Shown one piece after another: positions 35,710 through 46,275 of a DNA stretch of 64,000 nt (position 1 is the stretch's first letter; each line of letters opens with the position of its first letter). This DNA is from Dryas octopetala (Eukaryota; Streptophyta; Magnoliopsida; Rosales; Rosaceae). Where the stretch lies: positions 10,106,001-10,170,000 of the forward strand of contig OY992832.1 of NCBI GenBank assembly GCA_963921425.1. The letters run 5' to 3'. A model generated the notes under the pieces. That model saw nothing but the letters and a program-made list of their open reading frames with translations. It did no database searches and was not told where the DNA came from. Made by a program: the position numbers and the translations under genes.

Positions 35710-36881
35710 ATGTTGAAGACGAAGGTGAACAAGGACTGGTTTTCATGCGTGAAGATGTGGGGTCGGCAGCCTTGGCGTCTAAATATTTGTAGAAATTTTC
35801 AGTCTTTTTTGTCTCAAGATGTAGGTGATGAGTCTGAAGAAAGAGAAACTTCCAAGACGACAATGGCGTCTAAGAAAGATTGGTTTTTGTACTTGATGTT
35901 GACGGTCCATTCCTTGTCAGTGGAACGAGTACTAATCCGTCTAAATATTAGGGAATGCTGCTCCGAAGTTTGAAGTCGTGCATGACTTTTATCCAAATGG
36001 TTATGATGACTTCCTTGATCCTGGAATTAAAAATATGCCTTCCCTAATGCGACCTATAATTGTGGGTTCCAAATTGTATATGGTGGGGGGTCATAGATGG
36101 AATTTAAATTCCAGGTCGGCATCACATTCACAGATTCCCAACTTAGATAATGTATATTCCTTTGATCCTACAGATATTGATCCTGAGGATATTCAATCCA
36201 TCGGCCTCTGCCAAGGCCCCATTCCCAGGTTTATTGATCCAAATGATCCGGAGACCACTGACAACCCTATCGTGTTGGTCTCCCTTGATGAGAAAATCTA
36301 CATATTTGATGCCCATGAAGAAAAATGGGAGCATCAAAAGGACATCAAGTTTGGTGCTGCAGTGGAATTCGAGCGCTTTTTAATTTGCAAGCCTTGTAAT
36401 CGCAAAGAGTTTGTTGCTTATCAGTTGGATTCCAATGGGATGATTCCCAAGTCTTATCAGGTGCTACATGAGCTTGGGGAGCTATTCTGTCCTTTTGTAA
36501 CCGTAGATGACGCATACTGTTTCTTGGGTAAATGTGAAGGTGGCCGAATGTGTTTTGTGTGCTCTGGCTTTACAGTATGACCGCAATTGTGCGCGTGCGC
36601 TACATGGAGTGGTGTTTCGAGTGTCCATCTCAAACGACCTCTCTGGCAATCCAATTCTCTCTGCACATCTTCAGGCTGCAGAATTTTATGATTTCAACAC
36701 CGCCAAAATTAGCAATGGATGTTTAACAGCTTTTGTCATGTGCCATTATTCGAATAAGCATGGTCTCCGCCCGAAAACCTTTTCGGGGTCGATAATACCT
36801 CATCATCATCCTCATCCTATACGACTATCACAAACGCAAAATCTTTATGGATCAGATGCCGAGGCTAACTACAATGCTTGA
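35710..36881 (+). pseudogene. Kelch-like protein copy 4, frameshifted with internal deletion
   Basis: Begins MLKTKVNKDWFSCVKMWG, with 'SKKDWFLYLML', and stops at 35973 after a small deletion near 35960. Resumes as 'FEVVHDFYPNGYDD', 'RPIIVGSKLYMVGG' and 'IPNLDNVYSFDPTD' to 36580. Compared with copy 3, 'SLDEKIYIFDAHEEKWEH' fuses two distant motifs (DEKIY and IFDA..EKWE), so some 75 codons holding the acidic loop, FRVFDP and HPPCY motifs are missing. A further shift near 36570 leads to 'FRVSISNDLSGNPILSAH' and an extra tail ending 36881. Pseudogene. Confidence 0.8.
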
Positions 36882-37570
36882 ATTAATAGGTATCATCTCC
36901 AAGTGCGCTTATGTGATGATGCTTGATTCTTATGATAAGAGACTTTTGCAGAACAGGAAAGTTTTAACAATTAGATCATATGTTTGGCCTTTCCACTTAT
37001 ATGTTGCATCCCAAAAACAAGTTGGGGCAAACAGCACTTTCCATATATATATATATATATACATGTATGTATACATGCGTGTGTTATTTAAGCTTTTATC
37101 AAGACCCATATACCTGCCCTGTCTGAAGTACTAGATGGGCAATGGCCAGTGGTAGACATCCAAGAAGCATTTAGTGTAGTGAGCAAGTCAAAAAAGCTCT
37201 GATGAAAACTTCATCCTATTGGATATTCTTTAGAAAGGTTATAAACATAAAACATGAAAATTATTGTATTCCTTAGAAGAAAAATAAAATAAAATACACC
37301 AGAACAAATAAATAAAAGCTCCATAAATAAATTATCATGACAAGCTTATTCTATCATTACTTGAAAATGAAACTGATATATAAATATGAATGTAATTCTA
37401 ACAGAATGTTTCCACCAAAAAGAAATTCTTACAAGATGTCATGTCTTATCAAGTTACAAAATCTCCTAAAACTCTTTCTTTTTGTTGCAGAGCCACACTC
37501 AACCTTAGAATACTCAAAATTATAATTAGCTATAAGAAATGCATAACAAACTCTCTACCACAAACCCAAA
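36882..37570. other. Region between kelch copy 4 and PNO1
   Basis: No gene seen. A (TA)n run lies at about 37043-37062. The region downstream of the PNO1 stop, toward about 37300, is probably its 3' UTR. Confidence 0.6.
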
Positions 37571-38245
37571 TCAAAACCTTTCTGCCAATCTGGCGGTAAC
37601 TGATCTTAATTTTGAATACACTTTTCCAGCAGGGGACCCTAAGATAAGGCTGCAAAGAGAATCCCTTGCAACCTTAATATTTGCAAAAGAGCCCAATATG
37701 TGAATCTTGGTGTCAGCAATCACAATTCTCGTCTTTGTAGCATTCTCGATGGCAAACTTTGTTTTGCCACCTTTACCAGAAAGTCTTCCTATAGCACGAG
37801 ACAAGTGCTCCCCACGAAGTGTTTTAACGTCCTTGATCTCAAAAGACTCCACATAGAGCTCATCCATACGCAAAAGGGCAATGGCATCTATCACGTCAAA
37901 CCCCAGCATGAAAGCCTGAACAAAATCAGCGCACTTCTGTAGGTTACTAATGTCAGGTGTGTCAGCTCTAGTCTTTAACTCAACTTTGCGACCCTTCAGA
38001 TTCATACGGATGTCTATCTTCATCTGCTCGTAAATTGGGGTGTATATGTCCATCCATGCTTTCTTGAGAGGCGAATAACGATGTGGGGGAACAGAGACTT
38101 TCCGGAATTGGATTCGACCATCTGACATCTCATGAGCCTTCAAAGGCTCAAACTTTGGCTTGGGTGGCAAAGACCCAGATGCTGAATTTGTTTCAGATGG
38201 AACTGCTTCGACTTCCATGGAAGTAGGAGCTTTGTTGGACTGCAT
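37571..38245 (-). CDS. PNO1: PNO1/DIM2, KH-domain 40S ribosome assembly factor
   Basis: Uninterrupted 224-residue frame. The N-terminal ~30 residues are variable, then 'RIQFRKVSVPPHRYSPLKKAW' and the KH region at about 130-210 with 'GRLSGKGGKTKFAIENATKT' (GKGG loop) and 'IHILGSFANIKVARDSLCSL', ending 'SVTARLAERF'. These are hallmarks of Partner of NOB1, which binds the 3' end of pre-18S rRNA and recruits the NOB1 endonuclease in the late pre-40S particle. A probable 5' UTR intron runs 38909 to 38257 (- strand; 'ccag|gtactc' donor, 'atcag' acceptor), which places the promoter at about 39 kb. Confidence 0.95.
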   Translation of the reverse strand: MQSNKAPTSMEVEAVPSETNSASGSLPPKPKFEPLKAHEMSDGRIQFRKVSVPPHRYSPLKKAWMDIYTPIYEQMKIDIRMNLKGRKVELKTRADTPDISNLQKCADFVQAFMLGFDVIDAIALLRMDELYVESFEIKDVKTLRGEHLSRAIGRLSGKGGKTKFAIENATKTRIVIADTKIHILGSFANIKVARDSLCSLILGSPAGKVYSKLRSVTARLAERF

Positions 38246-38967
38246 TTTTAACTGCGCTGATTATGACCCTTCAAAGATTAAAGAAAGGTTGTTCAAGACT
38301 TCGGGATTAATATAACAGCATAGAAGCAGCACTCTGCATTCAACTACTTTTACCAACTAAAAACATCTATTCTAATTGAGCTCCATTTCAATAAAACATT
38401 AAAATATAGGACACCCTGCATAGGTCAATATAACACAAATTAACCCTGCCTTATCTAAGAAGACTAAAGCAGTTATTCTCACAATTAAAACCTCCATTGG
38501 AACATTCAGGAGCCAATAAACTACACAGATACGTCATGGTCTACGAACTCAATGGTTATACGAATTTCACAGAGTGCTTCAATAAACCCACCTCTGAAAT
38601 TATTTCAAGAGTATAAAAAAATATGTGATTGAAGTGATTCAGTTTTCCCAATTTAAACATAGGTGCCCGAAAATTTTCTTATCAAGCTCGAAAATAGAAT
38701 AAGCATGAAAATTGACGGAGACCCCAATAAAAAAAACAAAAAAAACAAAAATTTCTGAAAAGTTCAACCAAGTGGTGCAAAATATACAAGCAGGAACTGC
38801 TTTTTCAACCACACCCACAAAAACTTAGGTCTCTAATGGTCTCATTTGATTAAAATTAAGAAAAAAACAAAGAGAAATATTAAATCTTTACGATAGAAAG
38901 AGAGAGTACCTGGTTCTGCGATCGAGTAAAACTTGACCTTGGAGGCTCGAAAGAAGAACAGGGATGG

Positions 38968-39094
38968 CTAGGGTTTTGCTATAATTCCCAAATAGTGAGA
39001 TGGATATAAGCCTACACTTCTGGTTATGGATTGGGCCAGATTTATCGTTAAATAAGCAAGTGGGCTCTTTAGCGGGCTCAGGCCACCGTGGGCT
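38968..39094 (-). promoter_or_regulatory. PNO1 promoter: telo-box and site II motifs
   Basis: On the - strand AAACCCTAG (telo-box, 38968-38976) lies just before the presumed first exon. TGGGCC at 39032-39037 and TGGGCT at 39061-39066 and 39089-39094 are site II-type (TGGGCY) motifs. This combination is known from plant genes for ribosomal proteins and ribosome biogenesis, so co-expression with them is expected. Confidence 0.65.
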
Positions 39095-39310
39095 TTAATA
39101 TTGGACTTTTAAATATATTAGGAGGCATCTAAATGTACCCCAAAATTTTCTTTCCCTAACCACACTTTTCCTTAATCTTACAATTTTACCCTCATTTGTG
39201 AAAAAAAAAAAAAAAAAAAAACAGAACATATAACCCAAATTCACTAAAAATTCCTGTTTTGCAGTCTTTTCATTTTGAAGAAAGTCAAAAGAAATTAAGT
39301 GATTATTATT

Positions 39311-40010
39311 TGAGGGGGGCTATTTAGACCACTTAAAACCACTAAGTTGACCACCCCCACAATTTTTTGCCCATTTTGCCCCTAAACTCATTTCTCCAAT
39401 TTTGGCCGGCCATCCCTCCCCGCCGCCGGCGTGACCCCATCCCTCCCTATCGCCGGCGCGACCCACCCACCCCGATCTCCCTTCTCTCTCTCTCTTCCCT
39501 CTCTCTGCCTCCCTCCTTCTCCGGACCACCATAGGTGGCCGGTGCGAACCCATAGGGGGTCGCGCTGGCCACCCATGGTGGTTCGGTGAGGGAGGGAGGC
39601 AGAGAGAGGGAAGAGAGAGAGAGAAGGGAGATCGGGGGTGGGTGGGTCGTAACGGCGATGGGGAGGGGTAGGGTCGACCGACGATGGGAGGGGTGGGGTC
39701 GTGCCGGTGGCTGGGAGGGGTGGGGTTACGCCGGCCACCGATGGTGGTCCGGTGAGGGAAGGAGGCAGAGAGAGGGGAGATCGGGGTGGGTGGGTCGCGC
39801 CGGCGATGGGGAGGGGTGGGGTCGACCGGCGAAGGGGAGGGGTGGGGTCGCGTCGGTGGTGGGGAGGGGTAAGGTTGCGTCGGCGGCAGGGAGGGGTGGC
39901 TGGCCAAAATTGGAAAACAGAGTTTTTTTTTTTTTTTTTTTTTATGCAGGGGCAAAAGGGGTGGTCAACTCAGTGGTTTTGGATTGTCTGAATAGCCCCC
40001 CCCCCCCCCT
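39311..40010. mobile_element. Long-TIR element with GC-rich foldback interior
   Basis: Ends match as inverted repeats over about 60 bases: 'ggggggctatttagaccac' at the left and, inverted, 'ggggggctattcagacaat' at the right, each followed by 'aaccact.agttgaccacccc' and a 'gcccctgc/gcccctaaa' block. The interior (39410-39900) is itself largely an inverted repeat, C/T-rich on the left and G/A-rich on the right, with repeated 'ggggaggggtggggtcg' units. Target duplications are unclear ('ttattt' on both sides). The ends resemble those of the element at 26999-27833. Long open frames are low complexity and not genes. Confidence 0.8.
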
Positions 40011-40231
40011 GTTATTTTCAAGAAGAAAAGTTATTAAGGTAATGCCCTAACATTTTTTCATTTTTCATAGCTTTTTGATGATGAACTCGTTGACTGTTAG
40101 TTAACAAAGGCCAGATAGGTTTGGAAAGGCCTACCAAAGAAATGAAGGGCCAGATCATTGTTTGTACCTAATATTCATCTTTAATCCAATGGCTATGGAC
40201 AAAGAAGTTTGGTTGACATTTGACAAGCCTA

Positions 40232-40239
40232 TATAAATA
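40232..40239 (+). promoter_or_regulatory. TATA box of the MIR482-like gene
   Basis: TATAAATA within 'cctatataaataaag', about 80 bases upstream of the foldback at 40311. A start near 40262 would leave a leader of about 50 nt before the hairpin base. Confidence 0.55.
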
Positions 40240-40310
40240 AAGATAAGCAATATTGGGAGGCCATTAGCTCAACAAGTGAAGATCAAGCAGAGAATATGGA
40301 GAGGGAGATG

Positions 40311-40449
40311 GAATTTTGGGAAGGTTGTGGCATGGGTGAGTAGGGAAGATGACAATTTGCTAATTACTGTTTCTGAGTGGTTAGAGCTTAGAAAGTAAAA
40401 CGATGTTATCTTACCTATTCCACCCATGCCCTAGGTTTCCTGTTATTCC
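40311..40449 (+). ncRNA. MIR482: MIR482/miR2118-family microRNA precursor
   Basis: The 3' arm at 40409-40430 contains a 22-nt sequence beginning TCTTACCTATTCC and ending CACCCATGCC, which fits the miR482/2118 consensus (TNCCNANNCCNCCCATNCC). The 5' arm at 40329-40351 (GGCATGGGTGAGTAGGGAAG) pairs with it along its length with a few mismatches. The stem continues outward (ggaatttt.gggaa against ttccn..attcc), with a ~57-nt loop region between arms. A TATA box lies upstream. Family members are typically 22 nt, target the P-loop codons of NBS-LRR resistance-gene mRNAs and trigger phased siRNAs. Identity is by my reading of pairing and consensus; no expression data. Confidence 0.8.
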
Positions 40450-40965
40450 TCCCTCTCCTCACTTCTCTCCATTACTCATCTAAACAATATAGCTAGGTTT
40501 GTTTGTATGTTAAGAAATTTGTTTATCTCTTGATTTAATTTTCTTTAGTGTCCATTTATGTATTTTTGTTTGTGTGTTGAATATGTTTCCAAGCTTTTTC
40601 ATGGATGGTTTAGTTTGTTTTATTTTTTATTTTTCTGGGTACGTAAGAGGGTTGGTTTAACTTTTTGGATGCTTTATAATTTAGATTTTATATTCACCAA
40701 TAATGCTTGGTTCTAGGTTGGGGCTAAATATCTTTAGCAAATGTAAATTGCCTGAAAATTAGCTGATTTTATGAGTTCTATGGATCTTTGTTAACTGGTT
40801 GCAGCTAGCTGATCTGATCATATTCATATGGCAGGAAAATATAAAGCAACCAATTAAGCACACTTGTTACACTAGAAGTGTCATTACAACAATCATTCTT
40901 TTACTGGGAAATTGAACTGACAAATGAATCCAGGGTTGAATGCAAAAGTAGCCAAAAATTAGTTT
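40450..40965. other. Region between MIR482-like gene and subtilase A
   Basis: T-rich sequence without a coding frame. It probably holds the end of the microRNA primary transcript and the 3' UTR of the converging subtilase gene. Confidence 0.5.
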
Positions 40966-43900
40966 CTAATAGTGCTTCACTGCAAGAGGACTCTTTACAT
41001 AGTGATTGCCATCTGACCATATCAACTCTCCAAATACATACCCTTGAGGCTTATCCTTTACCTTAGCTTTAAATATAACCTTAAACTTTTTCACTTCACA
41101 AATTCTCTCAAATTTCAAGCTTCTAGGTTTAACCAAAACTTCTACTTCTGGCGGTGCCTTGACGTGCACTTTGTATGTGCCGGGAGAACCAACATTTGTA
41201 ACTTTTCTAGTAATGGTCACTGAGTCTGCACTCAGATTAGGAACTGCAATTGAAGGGTAGTTGAAGTCTGCTAGGCTGAATGACTTGGGACATTTATAAG
41301 GTGAGTTGGAGAAAGATTTGATCATGGTTTCGTTGTATCCGCGAGCACATAAGAAGTTCAAGTAATCAAGTGTGGTTATGTTATAAATCAATCCTGGGTC
41401 CATTGCTTTATTTGGTTGAATGTGTCCTGAGCCATAAGCAAATGGTGTGGCCTTCATATAAGATGAATCAAGCATTGGTTTCATGCTGTCATCCTGTGTT
41501 GTAGCTGCATATATAAGAAAATTGACTAAGTGAGTGATACTATTACAGATTTGTATTTCATTAATATCTAAGGAAAGTGTTATGCATTTCATTTAATACC
41601 AAATATGACCTATTACCAAAAAGAAAAATTGGTCAATGGAAACAACTGAGGGAAAATGTTATGCACCAGTGGTCATGATTGCAGATTTAATAGCTGCTGG
41701 ACTCCAATCTGGGTGGAGTGTCCTGAGAAGCCCTGCAATTCCAGATACATGAGGGCATGCCATTGAAGTGCCAGTTTGCACATTAAAAGGAACCCGGCGA
41801 GTATCAGATACTTGAAAAGTTGGTCCTGCTGCTTCAGTATATGCAGCAATTATGCTCACCCCTGGTGCAATGATATCAGGCTGAAATATGTAATGGAAAC
41901 TTTCATGTAACATCGTCTGTAATGGTAAACTTAAGAAAAAAAAACAAAAAAATAAGAGAAAAAAACCATCAATTTGAATTAGAAAAGATACAAATTGAAG
42001 ATTGACCTTAAAGATTGCCTCCACCAGGAGGTTAGGCCCCCTAGATGAAAATTGAGCCACAAATGGAGCTGGCTTTGTTCCCAATTCAGTCTGTACTGGA
42101 GTCAGATAAGCCATAGGAGTTCTGTTAAAAATATAGTTATACTATGTGTTAGTTATTAAGATATCCCTTTTCATATAAACAAAGTTGATATAGAAATTAG
42201 TAAGTGAGAGAGTTAAAGACTTGGTAGATTTGATGTAATCAAAGACAAATTTTCCGTCAGTGTAGTTGACATGTGAAGTAAGGAGCACATGAGGATCGGC
42301 GACGACATCATTTCCACTTTGCTCATCATTAACCAGGATCATCCCGACAGCACCTGCCATATCAGCTTCCTGGCTCTTCTCAGTTCTTGCATTATCATTA
42401 AATTCTCGAAGGCAAACCAAGATCTTTCCATTCACCTTCCTAGGATCGAGGGTTCCAGTCTTGCAAGATACACTGTGAATAGAAAAATGAAGCTACTTAC
42501 ACATTGTTAGGGTCATACAAATTTCTGAAATTAATAGATCTTACGCTTCTCTGGTGGATGCAGTGGCGTCTTTTGCATCTGCAGCGCTGATCAACGGGTA
42601 GAAATTTTCGGATGGCAAGCCTTTACCTGAAAAGCTTGCACCCTGGCACAGTGAAAATGTAAACTAGTTAGTGCAATTCATCATGTCTAGTAAAGCAATT
42701 GTCCAAAGAGAAATATAAAACATCAAACAGGCTTGTTGGTATTGGCAACCATTTCACAAATGGACATCCTAGTTTGGCTATATTGGCTTGACCTCCCTCA
42801 TACATACAAGCCATGTGGTGCCAAACGTACAATACCTTCAAATGCTTCTTGTTTCCAAGAAAAACATAACTTGTGAACTCTCGATCAATCGCGCCAGCCC
42901 CAACTGTTACTAACCAGGGTGACACATTTAATACTGTCCCAGGATTTGGTCCGGAATTCCCAGCAGCACTAACCACAACAATGCCATTTTTAACGGCATG
43001 GAAGGCCCCTATTGAAATTGCATTGTTAAAAAATTCCTCTGTTCCTCCACCAAGAGACACAGAGATTACATCAACACCATCACTTATTGCAGCATCAAAG
43101 GCAGCTAAGACGTCTGCCTCAAAGCACTGGACACCTTCAAATGGTGGCCAGCATACCTTATACGCAGCAACGCGGGCCAGAGGTGACCCGCCCTTGGCAG
43201 TTCCATTGCCATTGCCAAAAACACTTACTCCGGGAACAAAGTTACCAGCAGCCGTGGATAGGGTATGGGTTCCATGGCCATCGTGGTCACGAACAGTGAA
43301 AAAGGTGGAGTTGAGAGGGCCAGCATACATAGCAAGACCATTGTTAAAGTACCTTGTTCCAATCAGCTTTCTGCATTAAAATGTGCCCCGTCATATATGA
43401 GAGAGATACTCATACAAGCTTACTTAAGCTTGATTTAAACATTCTTCCAAGTTTATTATTTAAATTTTAAATTCACAAAAACTGGGTTAGATATGCAAAT
43501 TATGCACAGAAAGCCTCCTAAGGAAGGCTTACAAATCATTCATAGTAAATTTGATTACCATTCTCAAAAAATAAATAAAGTATGTGAAGCAATTAAATGC
43601 TGTTATTAAGAAGGATCATAGAATCTCTTCAGCAAAAAACAGATAGTGACTTTGTGCCAAATAGAAACAAGAGTAGGTGGTGACTGACTGACTGCTGTTA
43701 TTAGGGAAAAATAATAATATGTGGGGAAAACCGAAAATCCAATAATGTCAAAATCCTTTGTATTTTGCATCTACTTTATTGAAAAGTAGCTCAAGATGCT
43801 CTCAATCATGGCCTTCTAACCAATGATTGATGAACCCCTGCATTTATGTAACCGAGTTGGATCATTATTGCTTCAATAAAGACACAATTAAGTACCATGT

Positions 43901-45657
43901 GGTGGGATTTGACTTCAAAGAAATGTCCATCACCAAGAATAATATTTTGATCTCAGTCAAAAATTCTAACTAGTTTTCCATTTTTTTTTTTAATTTTCTG
44001 TCCCTATCACCCAAAAATTAAATCAGTGGTTGAGAGATTGGACCTGTTGCAACGAACTCGCTCTGTGTCATGCTGACAAATTCCACGCCACTTGGAAGGG
44101 ACGGGTCCCAACCCTTCATCACTAAAGCCCTTCGATTCTGGCCAAACACCTATCACACCCCATCACAGGGAAAAGAGACAATGCTTAAAAATGTCAAACA
44201 TATAGTATTAGGGTAATTCTCGCATGCATAATCGGGTCATCCACACCTCGTACAAACGAGATCCTATACGAGAATCCTTTATGCCAATCCTATACAAGAA
44301 ATTTTTTATACTTAAAGGATTCTCATATAGGATCATGGATTCCGTATAGAATACTGTCCAAACAAGCTAACTTCATGTGTAGGATTGACAATGATTCTCT
44401 AATCCACCCGAACCAGGTGTGGATGCAAAAATGCTGTATAGTATTATGCTTCCATCACAAAGTTTATCATCTAGTCCTCTTACGGTCCATTTTTAAAGAA
44501 TAATACAAGTCTTAGTAGAATAATCTAAATTATCAACTTCTAGGTTTAACGAACTGTCAAAATTCGGACTTTAAGTAAAATAATTCAGCATCTTTATTCA
44601 TCTTAATATTTATCCTATTTATAAGACAACAATCTTCATAAGTACAAAAAAAAAAAAAAAAACTAATTAATAATAATAGGAAAAATAGTAAATTTATCCT
44701 AATTAGACTAGCCTACGAAAACATAGAATAAGAAAATTACACAATAAGGAAAGTAAATTAGAAATATGACTCCTAAATTACAACTCACGCCTACAGAAAC
44801 CAATTGTCAGAAATAATGTGACAGTATTTACAGGTTTCATAATACTTGAAGAAAAGAAAAAAGTAATTAATTGATGTCATAGAGAACATACCAGTATCGA
44901 TGTTTGCAATTATTGTATCTTCACCAAACCTTGCCTTCTTCCAAATGGAGTCTGAAGGAATTAGTCCATTTCTCTCTAATCCAAGAAAATTCCATGAACT
45001 GGTTGTTTGCAGTTTTCTTCCCTTGTTTAAGAAAACTGATACCACATTTGGATGCTCTGCATCCTCACAAATACATTGCAATTTAATAAATATGGTCCTG
45101 ATTATATGCATTCAGGTTGAACCAGGAGGAAAAACAAGTTTAAGAGAAAAAAAGAGAAATATATAAGTGAAATTTGTTACTAATTAAATTACCAGCAATG
45201 TCTGCAGCTTCTTCCTCTTCAAGAAGTGCAGCAAAACCATTAATATGTCTCGTATAGGAGTAGAAAATCACATCTTTGGCAGTCTTATTGCTGTGAATGA
45301 AGTTCAAACATCAACTTATATGAAAATGACCAGAGGTTCAAATCACAAATATCACTGCAGCTTCTATACCTTCTCAAGAAAGACCCCAGAAAATTGTAAT
45401 GGAATTTTCTTGCACAATCGAGATCAGCCGATGATGGTTCTGGGCCATGTGAATGTGCTCCTAAGTACACTATATATGACTGCAGTACCATTCAAAAATA
45501 CATACAAATGTAATCATTATGTTCAAGAAAATTGTGTAAATGTAGCAACAGATTAAAAGAAGTGTATGCTTGCCTTTTTGGTTGAAAGGGCAGGTGTCTG
45601 CAACAGGGAGAACAAAAGAACTGGTAGGAGTAAGGGAGGAAGAGTTGAAAGCACCAT
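40966..45657 (-). CDS. Subtilisin-like protease SBT5 type, copy A
   Basis: Complete, 771 residues. Exons (- strand): 45657-45574, 45479-45370, 45290-45193, 45056-44892, 44149-44044, 43370-42836, 42642-42545, 42472-42221, 42121-42007, 41880-41667, 41504-40966; phases agree throughout. Intron 1 has a GC donor (AAG|GCAAGC); the rest are GT-AG. A signal peptide ([16 protein letters not shown]) is followed by the I9 propeptide ('[12 protein letters not shown]' to 'VFLNKGRKL'). The S8 catalytic set is Asp151 (DTGVWPES), His220 (DGHGTHT), Asn326 (AAGNSGPN) and Ser560 ([11 protein letters not shown]). A PA-domain region ('[12 protein letters not shown]') lies between His and Ser, and a fibronectin-III-like C-terminus ends '[18 protein letters not shown]'. 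Secreted serine protease of the cell wall, close to AIR3/SBT5.3. Confidence 0.95.
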
Positions 45658-46275
45658 TGCTTTGGTTAGTTTGTGCTCTAAAGTTGGCTAAAAAGCTGGT
45701 TTAAGTGTATTTCTCTGTATGCCAAATTGTTGGCATATCCATAAAATTTATGGCATTGATAACTAGAAAAGTAGATTCCAAAATAAAAAAAATTCTATTA
45801 CGCACATAAGGCATCTTTTAAATGATGGTTGACTACTATTAATATTCTTTCTCACTTTCTTTTTTTGTAGCATCTTTCAAAAGATGGTAGCCATTGTAAG
45901 TTTCGCTCATTTAGAACTTTATAAAAGCATATGCTACTATGGCCGCATGTTTTCAAGTCTTTGTCCTTCTTTTTGTTTGTTGGGGTAGCATGTTGTAGCA
46001 CACCATTAGCTCACGTCATGAAAAAGTTTAAATAAATCATTGTGTAAAACCAGACAATGTAATCCTTTAAATCAATTACCAGTTATCATTAGCATACTGA
46101 GTATCTTGTTTGAGGGTACAAACAAGAGAAAGAAAACATGTCTCAAATGATAATTAACCAAATACCATCAATTCCTTCATTCAATTTTTCTACATCTAAT
46201 TAATCTCTAATTCTGCTTATTTTGAAGGCTCTAGCCAATTATGAACATGAATTGATTGACTACTTTGTGTCATTT
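45658..46275. other. Spacer between the tandem subtilases
   Basis: About 620 bases between the start of copy A and the stop of copy B. It must hold the promoter of A and the 3' UTR of B. No separate gene is seen. Confidence 0.7.

Noticed and set aside
39320..40050. Overlapping frames of 96-211 codons on both strands
   Set aside because: They are artefacts of the GC-rich foldback interior of the element at 39311-40010.
42873..43379. 168-codon + strand frame opposite subtilase A
   Set aside because: Antisense shadow of the well-supported catalytic exon; same for 48098-48370 opposite copy B.
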